A stretch of DNA of 64,000 nt. Source: an uncultured Sulfitobacter sp. (GTDB lineage Bacteria > Pseudomonadota > Alphaproteobacteria > Rhodobacterales > Rhodobacteraceae). Shown here piece by piece: positions 1 through 7,905 of the stretch. Position numbers and translations under genes: made by a program. The first letter of the stretch is position 1. Each line of letters starts with the position of its first letter. The notes under the pieces are model-generated. The model saw only the letters and a list, made by a program, of their open reading frames with translations, was not told the origin of the DNA and made no database searches. The stretch is taken from NCBI GenBank assembly GCA_913060815.1, contig CAJXSZ010000009.1, positions 59,168 to 123,167 on the forward strand. Reading direction: 5' to 3'.

Positions 1-188
1 GTGTCCATCACAAAAATCCGAACCATCGCGCCGACCTGCGGCCCCGCCAATCCGCGACCGGGCGCGTCGTACATGGTCTCCAGCATATCCGCCGCCAGCG
101 CTTCAATCTCGGGCGTGATCGCCTCGACTGGCGCACAAATCTCGGTCAATCGCGCATCGGGCCACTGAACAATCGGCAGCACGCTCAT
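1..188 (-). CDS. Second peptide deformylase-like protein (partial)
   Basis: The 5' part of a gene that runs off the left edge. The visible 62 residues begin [20 protein letters not shown] and align with the N-terminus of the next gene, def. Motif 1 of the family is present in changed form: [10 protein letters not shown] instead of [10 protein letters not shown]. Peptide deformylase removes the N-formyl group from new proteins. Alphaproteobacteria often carry a second, divergent copy that may lack deformylase activity. The catalytic Cys and HExxH motifs lie outside the window, so activity cannot be judged. The start ATG (188-186) overlaps the def stop codon as ATGA, so the two genes are translationally coupled. 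Confidence 0.85.
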   Translation of the reverse strand, partial: MSVLPIVQWPDARLTEICAPVEAITPEIEALAADMLETMYDAPGRGLAGPQVGAMVRIFVMD

Positions 189-703
189 CCGCGGGCCAGC
201 TCGCGCTTGAATTTAACCATCTTGCGCGTCAGCATCTGCCGCTTGAGCGGTTTGAGGTAGTCGATGAAGAGCTTGCCATCGAGGTGGTCAATCTCGTGCT
301 GCACACAAGTGGCCCACAAACCGTCCATCGCCTCCCGCTGCTCGTTGCCATCACGGTCGATCCACGTGACTTCGACTTCAGCAGGGCGCGTCACATCGGC
401 AAACTGCTCGGGCAGGCTCAGACAGCCTTCCTCATAGGTGTTCAGCTCCTCGGAGCTCGCCACGATCTGCGGGTTGAACATCACCAGCGGGCGCGGCTTC
501 TCACCTTGCTCCTTGACGCAATCAAGCACGACAAGACGGCTCAGCACACCCACCTGCGGTGCGGCCAGCCCAACACCGGGCGCGTCATACATCGTCGCCA
601 GCATGTCATCGGCCAGCGTGCGCAGATCATCGGTGATGTCCTCCACAGCGGCACAGGTTTTCTTGAGGCGCGGATCGGGGTGATAAAGAATAGGGCGTTT
701 CAT
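185..703 (-). CDS. def: Peptide deformylase
   Basis: 172 residues. All three family motifs are present: [10 protein letters not shown] (residues 43-52), EGCLS with the metal-binding Cys94, and HEIDH (His136, Glu137, His140). The cytosolic enzyme uses Fe2+ or a similar metal to remove the formyl group from N-terminal fMet on ribosome-emerging chains. The reading frame is open upstream to 754, but the start at 703 gives the standard N-terminus [13 protein letters not shown]. Its stop overlaps the start of the following deformylase paralogue by 4 bp, giving a tandem pair. It is divergent from the C-S lyase gene at 802. Confidence 0.96.
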   Translation of the reverse strand: MKRPILYHPDPRLKKTCAAVEDITDDLRTLADDMLATMYDAPGVGLAAPQVGVLSRLVVLDCVKEQGEKPRPLVMFNPQIVASSEELNTYEEGCLSLPEQFADVTRPAEVEVTWIDRDGNEQREAMDGLWATCVQHEIDHLDGKLFIDYLKPLKRQMLTRKMVKFKRELARG

Positions 704-801
704 GCAAAACCATGTAGGCCATGGCCCCCTCTGCCGCAAGCAGGGCTTGCACATAAGTCTGGCACAGATACCTTGGCGCCAAACCCAGCAGGAGAGACAG
801 T

Positions 802-1971
802 ATGAGCTTTGACACCCCCATTGAACGCCGCGGCACCCATTGTGTGAAATGGGACGGGATGGAGAGCATTTACGGCGTCCCCGCCGATACAGGCATCTCC
901 ATGTGGGTCGCGGATATGGATTTCGCCGCCGCCCCCGTAATCCAGCAGGCCGTGCAGAATATGGTCGATCACGGCGTATATGGCTACTTCGGCGACGACA
1001 GCAAATACCGCGCGGCGATCCAGTGGTGGATGAAAGAGCGCCACGGTTGGGACCTTGATCCCGCGCACATCTTCACCACCCATGGCCTTGTGAACGGCAC
1101 GGCCATGTGCGTCGATGCCTTCACCGAGAAAGGTGACGGCGTGGTCCTCTTCACCCCCGTTTATCACGCCTTTGCCAAAGTCATTAAGGCGGCCGAGCGT
1201 GAGGTGGTCGAGTGTCAGATGGTCCGACGCGATGGCCGCTACCACATGGATTTCGACGCCTATGACGCGCAGATGACAGGCAATGAAAAAATGGTCATGC
1301 TCTGCTCGCCGCACAATCCGGGTGGCACCGTCTGGACGGTAGAAGAACTCGAGCAAGTCGCCGCCTTCGCCAAGCGTCACGATCTGATCCTTGTTTCCGA
1401 CGAGATTCACCATGATCTGGTGATGCCAGGCCATAAACACACCGTCATGGCCAATATCGAGGGCGTCTCCGACCGCCTCGTTATGATGACCGCCACGACC
1501 AAGACGTTCAACATCGCTGGGTCACACTCTGGCAACGTCATCATCGCCGATCCCGTCCTGCGCGAGAAATTCGCCGCACGGATGGCAGCACTTGGTCTCT
1601 CGCCCAACAGCTTTGGTCTCTTTATGGCTACCGCCGCCTACTCTCCCGAAGGGGCCAAATGGGTGGACGAGATGGTGGAATACCTCGACGGCAACCGCCG
1701 CCTCTTTGATGAAGCGGTGAACGCTATCCCAGGTCTCAAATCCATGCCTCTGGCCGCAACATACCTCGCATGGGTCGACTTCGAAGATACAGGTATGAGC
1801 CGCGAGGAATTCACCAAACGAGTCGAGCAGGGTGCAGCCATCGCCGCCAATCACGGCCCGACTTTTGGTTCAGGCGGTGAGACATTCCTGCGTTTCAACA
1901 TCGCCACACCCCGTGCACGGGTTGAGGAAGCCTGCGAACGGCTGGCTGAGGCCTTCAAAGACCTGCAATAA
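802..1971 (+). CDS. MalY/PatB family PLP-dependent C-S lyase
   Basis: 389 residues, full length for the class I/II aminotransferase fold. Family features are the N-terminal MWVADMDF, the SDEIHHD motif (Asp200, contacting the pyridine nitrogen) and the Schiff-base Lys234 in TATTKTFNIAG. Members of the MalY/PatB group usually cleave cystathionine or cysteine conjugates to a thiol, pyruvate and ammonia, though some act as aminotransferases or regulators. No Met/Cys genes adjoin it, so the substrate is open. A weak GC-rich hairpin follows the stop. Confidence 0.88.
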   Translation: MSFDTPIERRGTHCVKWDGMESIYGVPADTGISMWVADMDFAAAPVIQQAVQNMVDHGVYGYFGDDSKYRAAIQWWMKERHGWDLDPAHIFTTHGLVNGTAMCVDAFTEKGDGVVLFTPVYHAFAKVIKAAEREVVECQMVRRDGRYHMDFDAYDAQMTGNEKMVMLCSPHNPGGTVWTVEELEQVAAFAKRHDLILVSDEIHHDLVMPGHKHTVMANIEGVSDRLVMMTATTKTFNIAGSHSGNVIIADPVLREKFAARMAALGLSPNSFGLFMATAAYSPEGAKWVDEMVEYLDGNRRLFDEAVNAIPGLKSMPLAATYLAWVDFEDTGMSREEFTKRVEQGAAIAANHGPTFGSGGETFLRFNIATPRARVEEACERLAEAFKDLQ

Positions 1972-1977
1972 CAAGGA

Positions 1978-2006
1978 AGGGCGCTCTGGATCAGGGCGCC
2001 CTCTTC
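1978..2006 (+). terminator. Weak terminator hairpin after the C-S lyase gene
   Basis: Stem AGGGCGC (1978-1984) pairs with GCGCCCT (1996-2002) and is followed only by CTTC, so intrinsic termination would be weak. The convergent gene ends 20 bp further on. Confidence 0.5.
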
Positions 2007-2026
2007 ACTCCGCGGATGAGAAATCC

Positions 2027-2365
2027 TCAGCGCGGCGCAGCTGCCTGCGCTTCTGTTTCGTGCTCTGTTACCACAGCATATTTCACCGCAGCCGAGCGTT
2101 TGATCGTGAAGATATGTTCGCCCTTCTCACTCTCACAGCGGGTGATCAGACATTGGTGCAGGTGATCGGCCCCGTCATAAAGGTCTACTACGCCTTCCAA
2201 CACGGGCACATCCACACCAGCAACCGCAAACCCCGATGCCCAACTGCGCAAGACGGGATAATAGACGCCCGCGGCCTTCACACACAGGTTGGATGCGCGC
2301 TCAGGATGGCGCATCCGCGGCTTGGCCAGTCCTGCCTCGAACCCTTTGGGCAAAAATACGTCCAT
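2027..2365 (-). CDS. Hypothetical protein, about 112 residues
   Basis: 112 residues, cytosolic, with no signal peptide or membrane segment. It reads as a real protein: MDVFLPKGFEAGLAKPRMRH at the start, balanced composition, and a GGGAG ribosome-binding site about 8 bp before the ATG. I do not recognise a catalytic motif. The last 10 residues (EHETEAQAAAPR) are a low-complexity tail. It converges on the C-S lyase gene and is divergent from the glutathione transferase at 2540. Function unknown. Confidence 0.7.
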   Translation of the reverse strand: MDVFLPKGFEAGLAKPRMRHPERASNLCVKAAGVYYPVLRSWASGFAVAGVDVPVLEGVVDLYDGADHLHQCLITRCESEKGEHIFTIKRSAAVKYAVVTEHETEAQAAAPR

Positions 2366-2539
2366 GATTCTTCTCCCGTTGCTTGAAATAAGAGTTGTAC
2401 TGAAAGTTATCTAAAGCAACCAATATTTGAAATTTTGTTTCGTCTGTGTATTTCTGCACGCCTCCTGCGCGCGCAGCTCCCTTAGACTCCTAAACCCCGA
2501 AGGTTACATGTTTATGAAAGTTTGAAAGAGGAGACGGAC

Positions 2540-3514
2540 ATGGGATTGCTGATCGACGGCGAATGGCACGACAAATGGTACGACACCAAAGAAACAGGCG
2601 GCGCGTTCAAGCGCTCTGAGGCTGGGTTTCGCAACTGGATCACGATCGACGGCAGCGCAGGCCCCAGCGGCGAGGGCGGCTTCAAAGCGGAGGCTGGTCG
2701 CTACCACCTCTACATCAGCCACGCGTGCCCCTGGGCACACCGCACCATGATCTTCCGTACGCTCAAAGGGCTCGAAGACATGATCGACGTCTCTGTTGTG
2801 CACCCCGACATGCTCGGTGATGGCTGGACGTTCGGCTCGGATTTTGAGGGAGCCACAGGGGACCGCCAGTTCGACCTTCCCTTCGCGCGCAACATCTACA
2901 CCCGCGCTGTACCAGATTTCACAGGGCGCGTGACCGTGCCGATCCTGTGGGACAAAGAACGCGGCACCATTGTCTCCAACGAATCGTCCGAGATCATTCG
3001 CATGTTCAATAGCGCCTTCAATGATCTCACTGGCAACACCGATGACTACTGGCCCGAAGCGCTGCGCGACCAGATCGAGGAGATCAACACCCGCATCTAC
3101 GACACGCTGAATAACGGCGTTTACAAATCAGGCTTCGCAACCACGCAAGAGGCCTATGACGCAGCAGTGCATCCCCTTTTTGAAACGCTTGACTGGATCG
3201 AGGAAATCCTGTCGCGCAACCGCTACCTGACGGGCGATACATTGACCGAGGCGGACTGGCGGATGTTCACTACCATCGTGCGCTTTGATCTGGTCTATCA
3301 CCAGCATTTCAAATGCAACCGTGCGCGGATCGTGGATTACCCCAATCTATGGGGCCATACGCGTGAGCTGTTCCAGATGGACGGCATCGCGCAGACAGTG
3401 AATTTTGACCATATCGTGCGCCACTATCACTATAGCCACGAGACGATTAACCCCAACCGCATCATCCCGATCAATCCAAAACCTGACTGGCAGGCGCCCC
3501 ACGAAAGGGGCTAG
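2540..3514 (+). CDS. Glutathionyl-hydroquinone reductase (Xi-class GST, YqjG/ECM4 type)
   Basis: 324 residues, the usual length for Xi-class glutathione transferases and longer than ordinary GSTs. The catalytic cysteine is Cys63 in SHACPWAHR, the class signature, followed by the long insert typical of the class and a C-terminal helical domain (for example LTEADWRMF). These enzymes reduce glutathionyl-hydroquinones and thus recycle quinone adducts. The start at 2540 is chosen over the in-frame ATG at 2522 because GAGGAG lies just upstream of it. The TAG stop is shared in the palindrome CTAG with the convergent gene. Confidence 0.92.
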   Translation: MGLLIDGEWHDKWYDTKETGGAFKRSEAGFRNWITIDGSAGPSGEGGFKAEAGRYHLYISHACPWAHRTMIFRTLKGLEDMIDVSVVHPDMLGDGWTFGSDFEGATGDRQFDLPFARNIYTRAVPDFTGRVTVPILWDKERGTIVSNESSEIIRMFNSAFNDLTGNTDDYWPEALRDQIEEINTRIYDTLNNGVYKSGFATTQEAYDAAVHPLFETLDWIEEILSRNRYLTGDTLTEADWRMFTTIVRFDLVYHQHFKCNRARIVDYPNLWGHTRELFQMDGIAQTVNFDHIVRHYHYSHETINPNRIIPINPKPDWQAPHERG

Positions 3515-3900
3515 CTGGCCTCACGCTCCGCACCGTAATGCGCCACCATCGCCGCCAGATCTTCTGGCGGCGTACCGCTTTGAACAAAGGCCCGCGCATT
3601 GGCCGAATGGGCGAAAATGGAGCCGTCCGAGAAAAAGGTGGTATTGGTCACGAAAATCACCCGCGCTGAAGGGTGCCGATAATTGGCATAATCCGAGATA
3701 GCGAGCGCCGATCCGTCCTCGATCACCAGATCAAGAATGATGATATCCACTTCTGTCTCGCTCAAGTATTCAATCGCATCTGTCTGACCTCTAGCACTTT
3801 TGACCTGCATTCCCTGACGCACCAGATGCCGCTCCCAGACCGTGGCCAATTCGGCAACGCTCTCGACAATCAGAACACGTGTTGTATCGGGTGCCGACAT
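3511..3900 (-). CDS. Single-domain response regulator, degenerate receiver
   Basis: 129 residues forming one CheY-like receiver and nothing else. The phospho-acceptor Asp57 is present in IIILDLVIEDG, and the switch Thr85 in VIFVTN is kept. Two usual residues are altered: the N-terminal acidic pair is reduced to Glu13 (VLIVES), and the conserved Lys after strand 5 is replaced by Gln107-Ser (AFVQSG). Phosphorylation may therefore be weak or absent. No histidine kinase or output gene is nearby. It could be a stand-alone phosphorelay or protein-interaction module. The frame is open to 3963 but the start at 3900 (MSAPDTTRVLIV) fits the fold. Confidence 0.85.
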   Translation of the reverse strand: MSAPDTTRVLIVESVAELATVWERHLVRQGMQVKSARGQTDAIEYLSETEVDIIILDLVIEDGSALAISDYANYRHPSARVIFVTNTTFFSDGSIFAHSANARAFVQSGTPPEDLAAMVAHYGAEREAS

Positions 3901-4072
3901 AGAAAAAGAGGCCTTTCCACCGGAACAGAGGCAATCGCTGAACAATAAAACTAGATATGCCACACTAGTGTCAGTAAAATCATACAGTGGCTAGCACCAA
4001 CTTGGCACTTCACAGTTTCGGCACCCTGAAAACAGGCTGATTTCAGCCGTCACAACAGCAAAGCACCAAATT

Positions 4073-5020
4073 TTGACCACAAAAACACGAGATCATGGCG
4101 GCGGTCTGGACGCCGCAGCACGCCAATTCGGCGGTGCGCGTGCTGAATGGATTGATCTTTCCACGGGTATTAATCCCGTAGCTTACCCCATTGGCGCGAT
4201 TGAAACTGATGCATGGACAGCCCTGCCAGACCACGCGGCGCAAACTGCACTCACCGATGCAGCGCGTCAATTCTGGGACGTCCCGCCGCAGGCTGCACTC
4301 CTCGCCACCCCTGGTGCATCTGCGCCGATTGCGATGATTCCCCGCTTGCGCGAGACAGGCCGCGTCCACATTGCTTCCCCCACCTATAACGAACACGCTG
4401 CCGCATTTACCGCTGCGGGCTGGACTGCCACGGCGACACGACAAGACGCGGATGCCCAAGTCATCGTGCATCCCAACAACCCCGACGGCCGCCTGTTCAC
4501 AGCAACCGATCTCACCGCTCCCCTGCGCATCATCGACGAGAGCTTTTGTGACGTGACCCCCGCTGCCTCACTGATCCCGCAAGCCGCAACCGACGGCACG
4601 CTTGTTCTCAAGAGCTTTGGAAAATTCTGGGGACTGGCGGGGCTGCGCCTTGGATTCGTGGTGGGCGATCCCGATCTCGTGGCGGAGCTGGCACAGATGC
4701 TGGGTCCATGGCCCGTGGCTGGCCCCGCTTTGCGCATCGGAGCTACGGCCCTGAACGATCCCGATTGGGCCTCTGAAACCCGCGAGCGCCTGACGGCGGA
4801 CAGCGCACGCCTCGATACGCTCTTGCAAGGCGCAGGCGCAGCGACTGTCGGCGGCACAACGCTCTTCCGTCTTTATGAGGTCGAGGATGCGGCCCGCTGG
4901 CAAACGCATCTTGCCCGCCACCACATCTGGAGCCGCGTGTTCCCTTACAACGCCCGCTGGTTGCGCTTGGGCCTACCTGCGCCGCACCAATGGCCCCGCC
5001 TTGAGGCAGCACTCGAATGA
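4073..5020 (+). CDS. cobD: Threonine-phosphate decarboxylase (cobalamin biosynthesis)
   Basis: 315 residues, PLP-dependent fold type I. It begins with the family hallmark [10 protein letters not shown] and contains HPNNPDG (133-139) and the PLP Lys184 in [14 protein letters not shown]. It makes (R)-1-amino-2-propanol O-2-phosphate, the linker of the nucleotide loop of B12. The name is cobD in Salmonella usage and cobC in Pseudomonas usage. The start appears to be TTG at 4073, because no in-frame ATG or GTG sits near the conserved N-terminus and the upstream ribosome site is poor. Its stop overlaps cbiB by 4 bp. Confidence 0.92.
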   Translation: MTTKTRDHGGGLDAAARQFGGARAEWIDLSTGINPVAYPIGAIETDAWTALPDHAAQTALTDAARQFWDVPPQAALLATPGASAPIAMIPRLRETGRVHIASPTYNEHAAAFTAAGWTATATRQDADAQVIVHPNNPDGRLFTATDLTAPLRIIDESFCDVTPAASLIPQAATDGTLVLKSFGKFWGLAGLRLGFVVGDPDLVAELAQMLGPWPVAGPALRIGATALNDPDWASETRERLTADSARLDTLLQGAGAATVGGTTLFRLYEVEDAARWQTHLARHHIWSRVFPYNARWLRLGLPAPHQWPRLEAALE

Positions 5021-5931
5021 ATACAGCTGCTATCCTTGTGATTGCCCTTCTTCTGGATGCGACCTTTGGAGAACCGAAATGGCTTTGGGACCGCCTGCCC
5101 CATCCCGCCGTTCTCATGGGCCGCACAGTTGGGGCCTTGGACCGCCGCCTCAACCAAGGGTTCATGGGTATCCTGCGAGGCCTGCTCGCGGTCGCCACCC
5201 TGATGGGTGGTGCATACCTCATCGGCTATGTGCTTTCCCTCTTGGGCCCTATCGTTGAGTTCATCCTCGCTGCGATCCTGCTGGCCCAGCGCTCGCTTGT
5301 GCAACACGTTGCCGCCGTGGCCGATGGCCTGCGCACCTCACTTGAGGATGGCCGCAACGCAGTTGCCATGATCGTGAGCCGCGACACCTCCGCAATGGAT
5401 CAATCCGCTGCGACCCGCTCCGCGATTGAGAGTGCGGCCGAAAACATGTCCGATGGCGTCATCGCCCCCGCCTTCTGGTTCCTTGTCGGCGGCTTGCCCG
5501 CGCTGATGGTCTATAAAATCGTCAACACCGCCGACAGCATGATCGGCTACCGCACGCCGAAATACGAGCAGTTCGGCAAAGCTGCCGCCCTCATGGACGA
5601 TGCCCTCAATCTTATTCCCTCCCGACTAACCTGCTTGCTCATCGCTGTGCCCGCAGGCGTGCTGGGCCAGTGGCGCGAGATTGGCACGGAGGCCCGCCAG
5701 CACCGCTCCCCCAATGCAGGCTGGCCCGAGGCGGCCATGGCCCGCGCAATTGGTGTGGCTTTGGCAGGTCCGCGCGCCTATGATGGCCGAATGCAGGATT
5801 TTCCGTGGGTCGGCGGCGCGGGTAAGCGCCACGCAGGCCCTACGGATATTGATGCGGCTCTGGGCAAGCTTTGGCAGGCATGGGGCATATTTCTGGGGCT
5901 GACGGTTGTGCTGGCCCTGTTCGGATATTGA
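5017..5931 (+). CDS. cbiB: Adenosylcobinamide-phosphate synthase
   Basis: 304 residues, an integral membrane protein with hydrophobic segments near residues 5-12, 50-90, 150-170 and the C-terminus. It joins the aminopropanol phosphate made by the previous enzyme to adenosylcobyric acid. Conserved parts include [20 protein letters not shown] near the start and [10 protein letters not shown] followed by [14 protein letters not shown]. Translation is coupled to the upstream gene by an ATGA overlap, matching their consecutive steps. Also called cobD in Pseudomonas nomenclature. Confidence 0.95.
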   Translation: MNTAAILVIALLLDATFGEPKWLWDRLPHPAVLMGRTVGALDRRLNQGFMGILRGLLAVATLMGGAYLIGYVLSLLGPIVEFILAAILLAQRSLVQHVAAVADGLRTSLEDGRNAVAMIVSRDTSAMDQSAATRSAIESAAENMSDGVIAPAFWFLVGGLPALMVYKIVNTADSMIGYRTPKYEQFGKAAALMDDALNLIPSRLTCLLIAVPAGVLGQWREIGTEARQHRSPNAGWPEAAMARAIGVALAGPRAYDGRMQDFPWVGGAGKRHAGPTDIDAALGKLWQAWGIFLGLTVVLALFGY

Positions 5932-5949
5932 AACGATCAAAGGTTGCTC

Positions 5950-7131
5950 ATGCGCTCTACACTTTTCGCCGCTCTGATGGCCCTCGCCCCTGTTTCTGCT
6001 CTGGCCGCGAGCTGCGGCGGTGGCTTTAATGCCTTCAAACAGGGCCTGATCGCTGAAGCACCCAGACACGGTGTCTCAAAGGACGTCGCGACCAAATTCC
6101 TCGCTGGCGTGCGCGCCGATCCGGCAGTCCTGCGCGCAGACCGCTCACAAGGGGTGTTCCAACGCCCCTTCGTGGACTTCTCCCGCCGCCTGATCTCGAA
6201 CGATCGCATCAACCGTGGCCGCGCCAACGGCAAGAAATACAATTCCATCTTCAACCGGATCGAACAGCGCTACGGCGTGGACCGTGGCGTGCTGCTGGCC
6301 TTCTGGGCGTTCGAGACGGACTACGGCGCGATCCAAGGCGACTTCAACACCGCCAATGCGCTGGTGACGCTGGCCCATGACTGCCGCCGCCCACAGCTCT
6401 TTCGACCGCAAATCTTCGCTGCGATGGAGCTGTACCAACGCGGCGATATGGACCCTGCGCGGACCACGGGTGCGTGGGCAGGTGAGATCGGCATGGTGCA
6501 AATGCTGCCCCGCGACATCATCGAGAACGGCACGGACGGCGATGGCGATGGCCACGTCTATCTCAAAACCTCCGCCCCTGATGCGCTCATGTCAGGCGGC
6601 AAAATGCTAAAATCGCTGGGCTGGCGCAAGGGTCAGCCTTGGATTGATGAAGTCACCGTCCCCGCCAATTTCGACTGGTCGCTGAGCGGTCTGGAAACAA
6701 CCAAACGCGCCTCCGAATGGGCAAAGCTGGGGATTAAGCCACGCGATGGTAGGCTCGCCAATCTGCCGGCCTCCCTGATCCTGCCCCAAGGGCGCAAAGG
6801 ACCAGCCTTCCTCGCCTACCCTAACTTCAACGTCTATTTCGAATGGAACCAGAGCTTTACCTACGTGCTCACCGCCGCCTATTTCGCGACCCGTCTGAAC
6901 GGCGCACAGGTCTTTAATGCAGGCAATCCTGAAAAAGGTCTCAGCGGCAACCAGATGAAGCGTTTGCAACGCGCGCTGCAAAAACGCGGCTATAACGTTG
7001 GCAAGGTCGATGGCATCCTCGGTGCCAATACCCGCAAAGCGGTACAGCGCGAACAAGCGCGCCTTGGTGTTCCCGCCGATGCATGGCCTACACCCGCACT
7101 GCTCTCGAAACTCGAAGGACGCCAGCCATGA
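5950..7131 (+). CDS. Lytic murein transglycosylase (MltB-like) with peptidoglycan-binding domain
   Basis: 393 residues. A signal peptide (MRSTLFAALMALAPVSALAA) leads to the periplasm. The SLT_2/MltB catalytic domain occupies about residues 25-310, with catalytic Glu122 in FWAFETDYG and the AGEIGMVQMLPRD substrate-cleft motif. A PG_binding_1 domain covers about 330-390 (MKRLQRALQKRGYNVGKVDG). It cleaves glycan strands to 1,6-anhydro-muropeptides. ATG 5950 is preferred to the upstream TTG 5944. The stop overlaps the rhodanese start as ATGA. Confidence 0.93.
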   Translation: MRSTLFAALMALAPVSALAASCGGGFNAFKQGLIAEAPRHGVSKDVATKFLAGVRADPAVLRADRSQGVFQRPFVDFSRRLISNDRINRGRANGKKYNSIFNRIEQRYGVDRGVLLAFWAFETDYGAIQGDFNTANALVTLAHDCRRPQLFRPQIFAAMELYQRGDMDPARTTGAWAGEIGMVQMLPRDIIENGTDGDGDGHVYLKTSAPDALMSGGKMLKSLGWRKGQPWIDEVTVPANFDWSLSGLETTKRASEWAKLGIKPRDGRLANLPASLILPQGRKGPAFLAYPNFNVYFEWNQSFTYVLTAAYFATRLNGAQVFNAGNPEKGLSGNQMKRLQRALQKRGYNVGKVDGILGANTRKAVQREQARLGVPADAWPTPALLSKLEGRQP

Positions 7132-7526
7132 GCCTGAAACTCTCTGCCGCGACGATGGTCGCCAACGCGCGTGCCCGCATCGAAGAGATCGAGACACCAG
7201 ACGCCATTGCCATGGTGAATGACCCCTCGGTGCAAATCGTGGACCTGCGCGACCCGCGCGAACGCGAGCGCACAGGCTTTATCCCGGGTTCTTTCCACTG
7301 TCCGCGTGGCATGCTCGAATTCTGGGTCGATCCCGACAGCCCCTATTTCAAGGATGTCTTTGCGCAGGATAAAAAGTTCGTCTTCCACTGCGCCTCTGGC
7401 TGGCGCTCTGCCATCTCGGTCGCAACGCTCCAGGACATGGGCTTTGACGCGGCGCACATCAAAGAGGGATTTAGCACGTGGGAGAAAGCAGGCGGCCCTG
7501 TGGAACAGGTGAAGCCTAAGGCCTGA
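7128..7526 (+). CDS. Rhodanese-like domain protein
   Basis: 132 residues, one rhodanese domain with the active-site cysteine Cys88 in HCASGWRS and the conserved IVDLRDPRERE. It would bind persulfide and transfer sulfane sulfur in the cytosol. The true acceptor is unknown. The start at 7128 is fixed by the 4-bp overlap with the transglycosylase stop, although the frame is open further upstream. Its 3' end overlaps the convergent small secreted protein by 11 bp. Confidence 0.92.
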   Translation: MSLKLSAATMVANARARIEEIETPDAIAMVNDPSVQIVDLRDPRERERTGFIPGSFHCPRGMLEFWVDPDSPYFKDVFAQDKKFVFHCASGWRSAISVATLQDMGFDAAHIKEGFSTWEKAGGPVEQVKPKA

Positions 7527-7863
7527 TCGCAAACCGCTGGCCATCTTCGGTCAGCATCACCAGCCGCCCGTGGCTGCGCACAAAACGGTCACAGCGGCTG
7601 CGCCCGTTGCGGTAGGCGATGCAAATCTCGTCCTCGCCCACCGTAAACTGGCCAAACGCCGTGCCGCCATTGTCGGGATAGGTATAGCTATAGGCGCCGC
7701 CCACCGAATAATGCGACACACCGCCTTCATAGAACTCCAGTGTACGCCCCGCCGTCATCTCGGTCAGCTCGGCACGGCTCAGCACCGTGTCCCCGCTCAA
7801 AGCGGCAAAATCATCGGCCCAAACGGCCACAGGCCAGATCATCAAAAGAAATAGAATACGCAT
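7516..7863 (-). CDS. Small secreted protein of unknown function
   Basis: 115 residues. A signal peptide (about residues 1-16, MRILFLLMIWPVAVWA) is followed by a mature part of about 99 residues with two cysteines (in EDEICIAYRNGRSRCDRF) likely to form a disulfide in the periplasm. The motifs RTLEFYEGG and YSYTYPDNGGTAFG suggest a small beta-rich domain. I do not recognise a named family. It lies 42 bp downstream of the smc stop on the same strand and could be its last cotranscribed gene. Confidence 0.78.
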   Translation of the reverse strand: MRILFLLMIWPVAVWADDFAALSGDTVLSRAELTEMTAGRTLEFYEGGVSHYSVGGAYSYTYPDNGGTAFGQFTVGEDEICIAYRNGRSRCDRFVRSHGRLVMLTEDGQRFAIRP

Positions 7864-7905
7864 GCGGCCACGCTAGGCTGCAAAACACGCCCGCGCCAGA
7901 CACAA

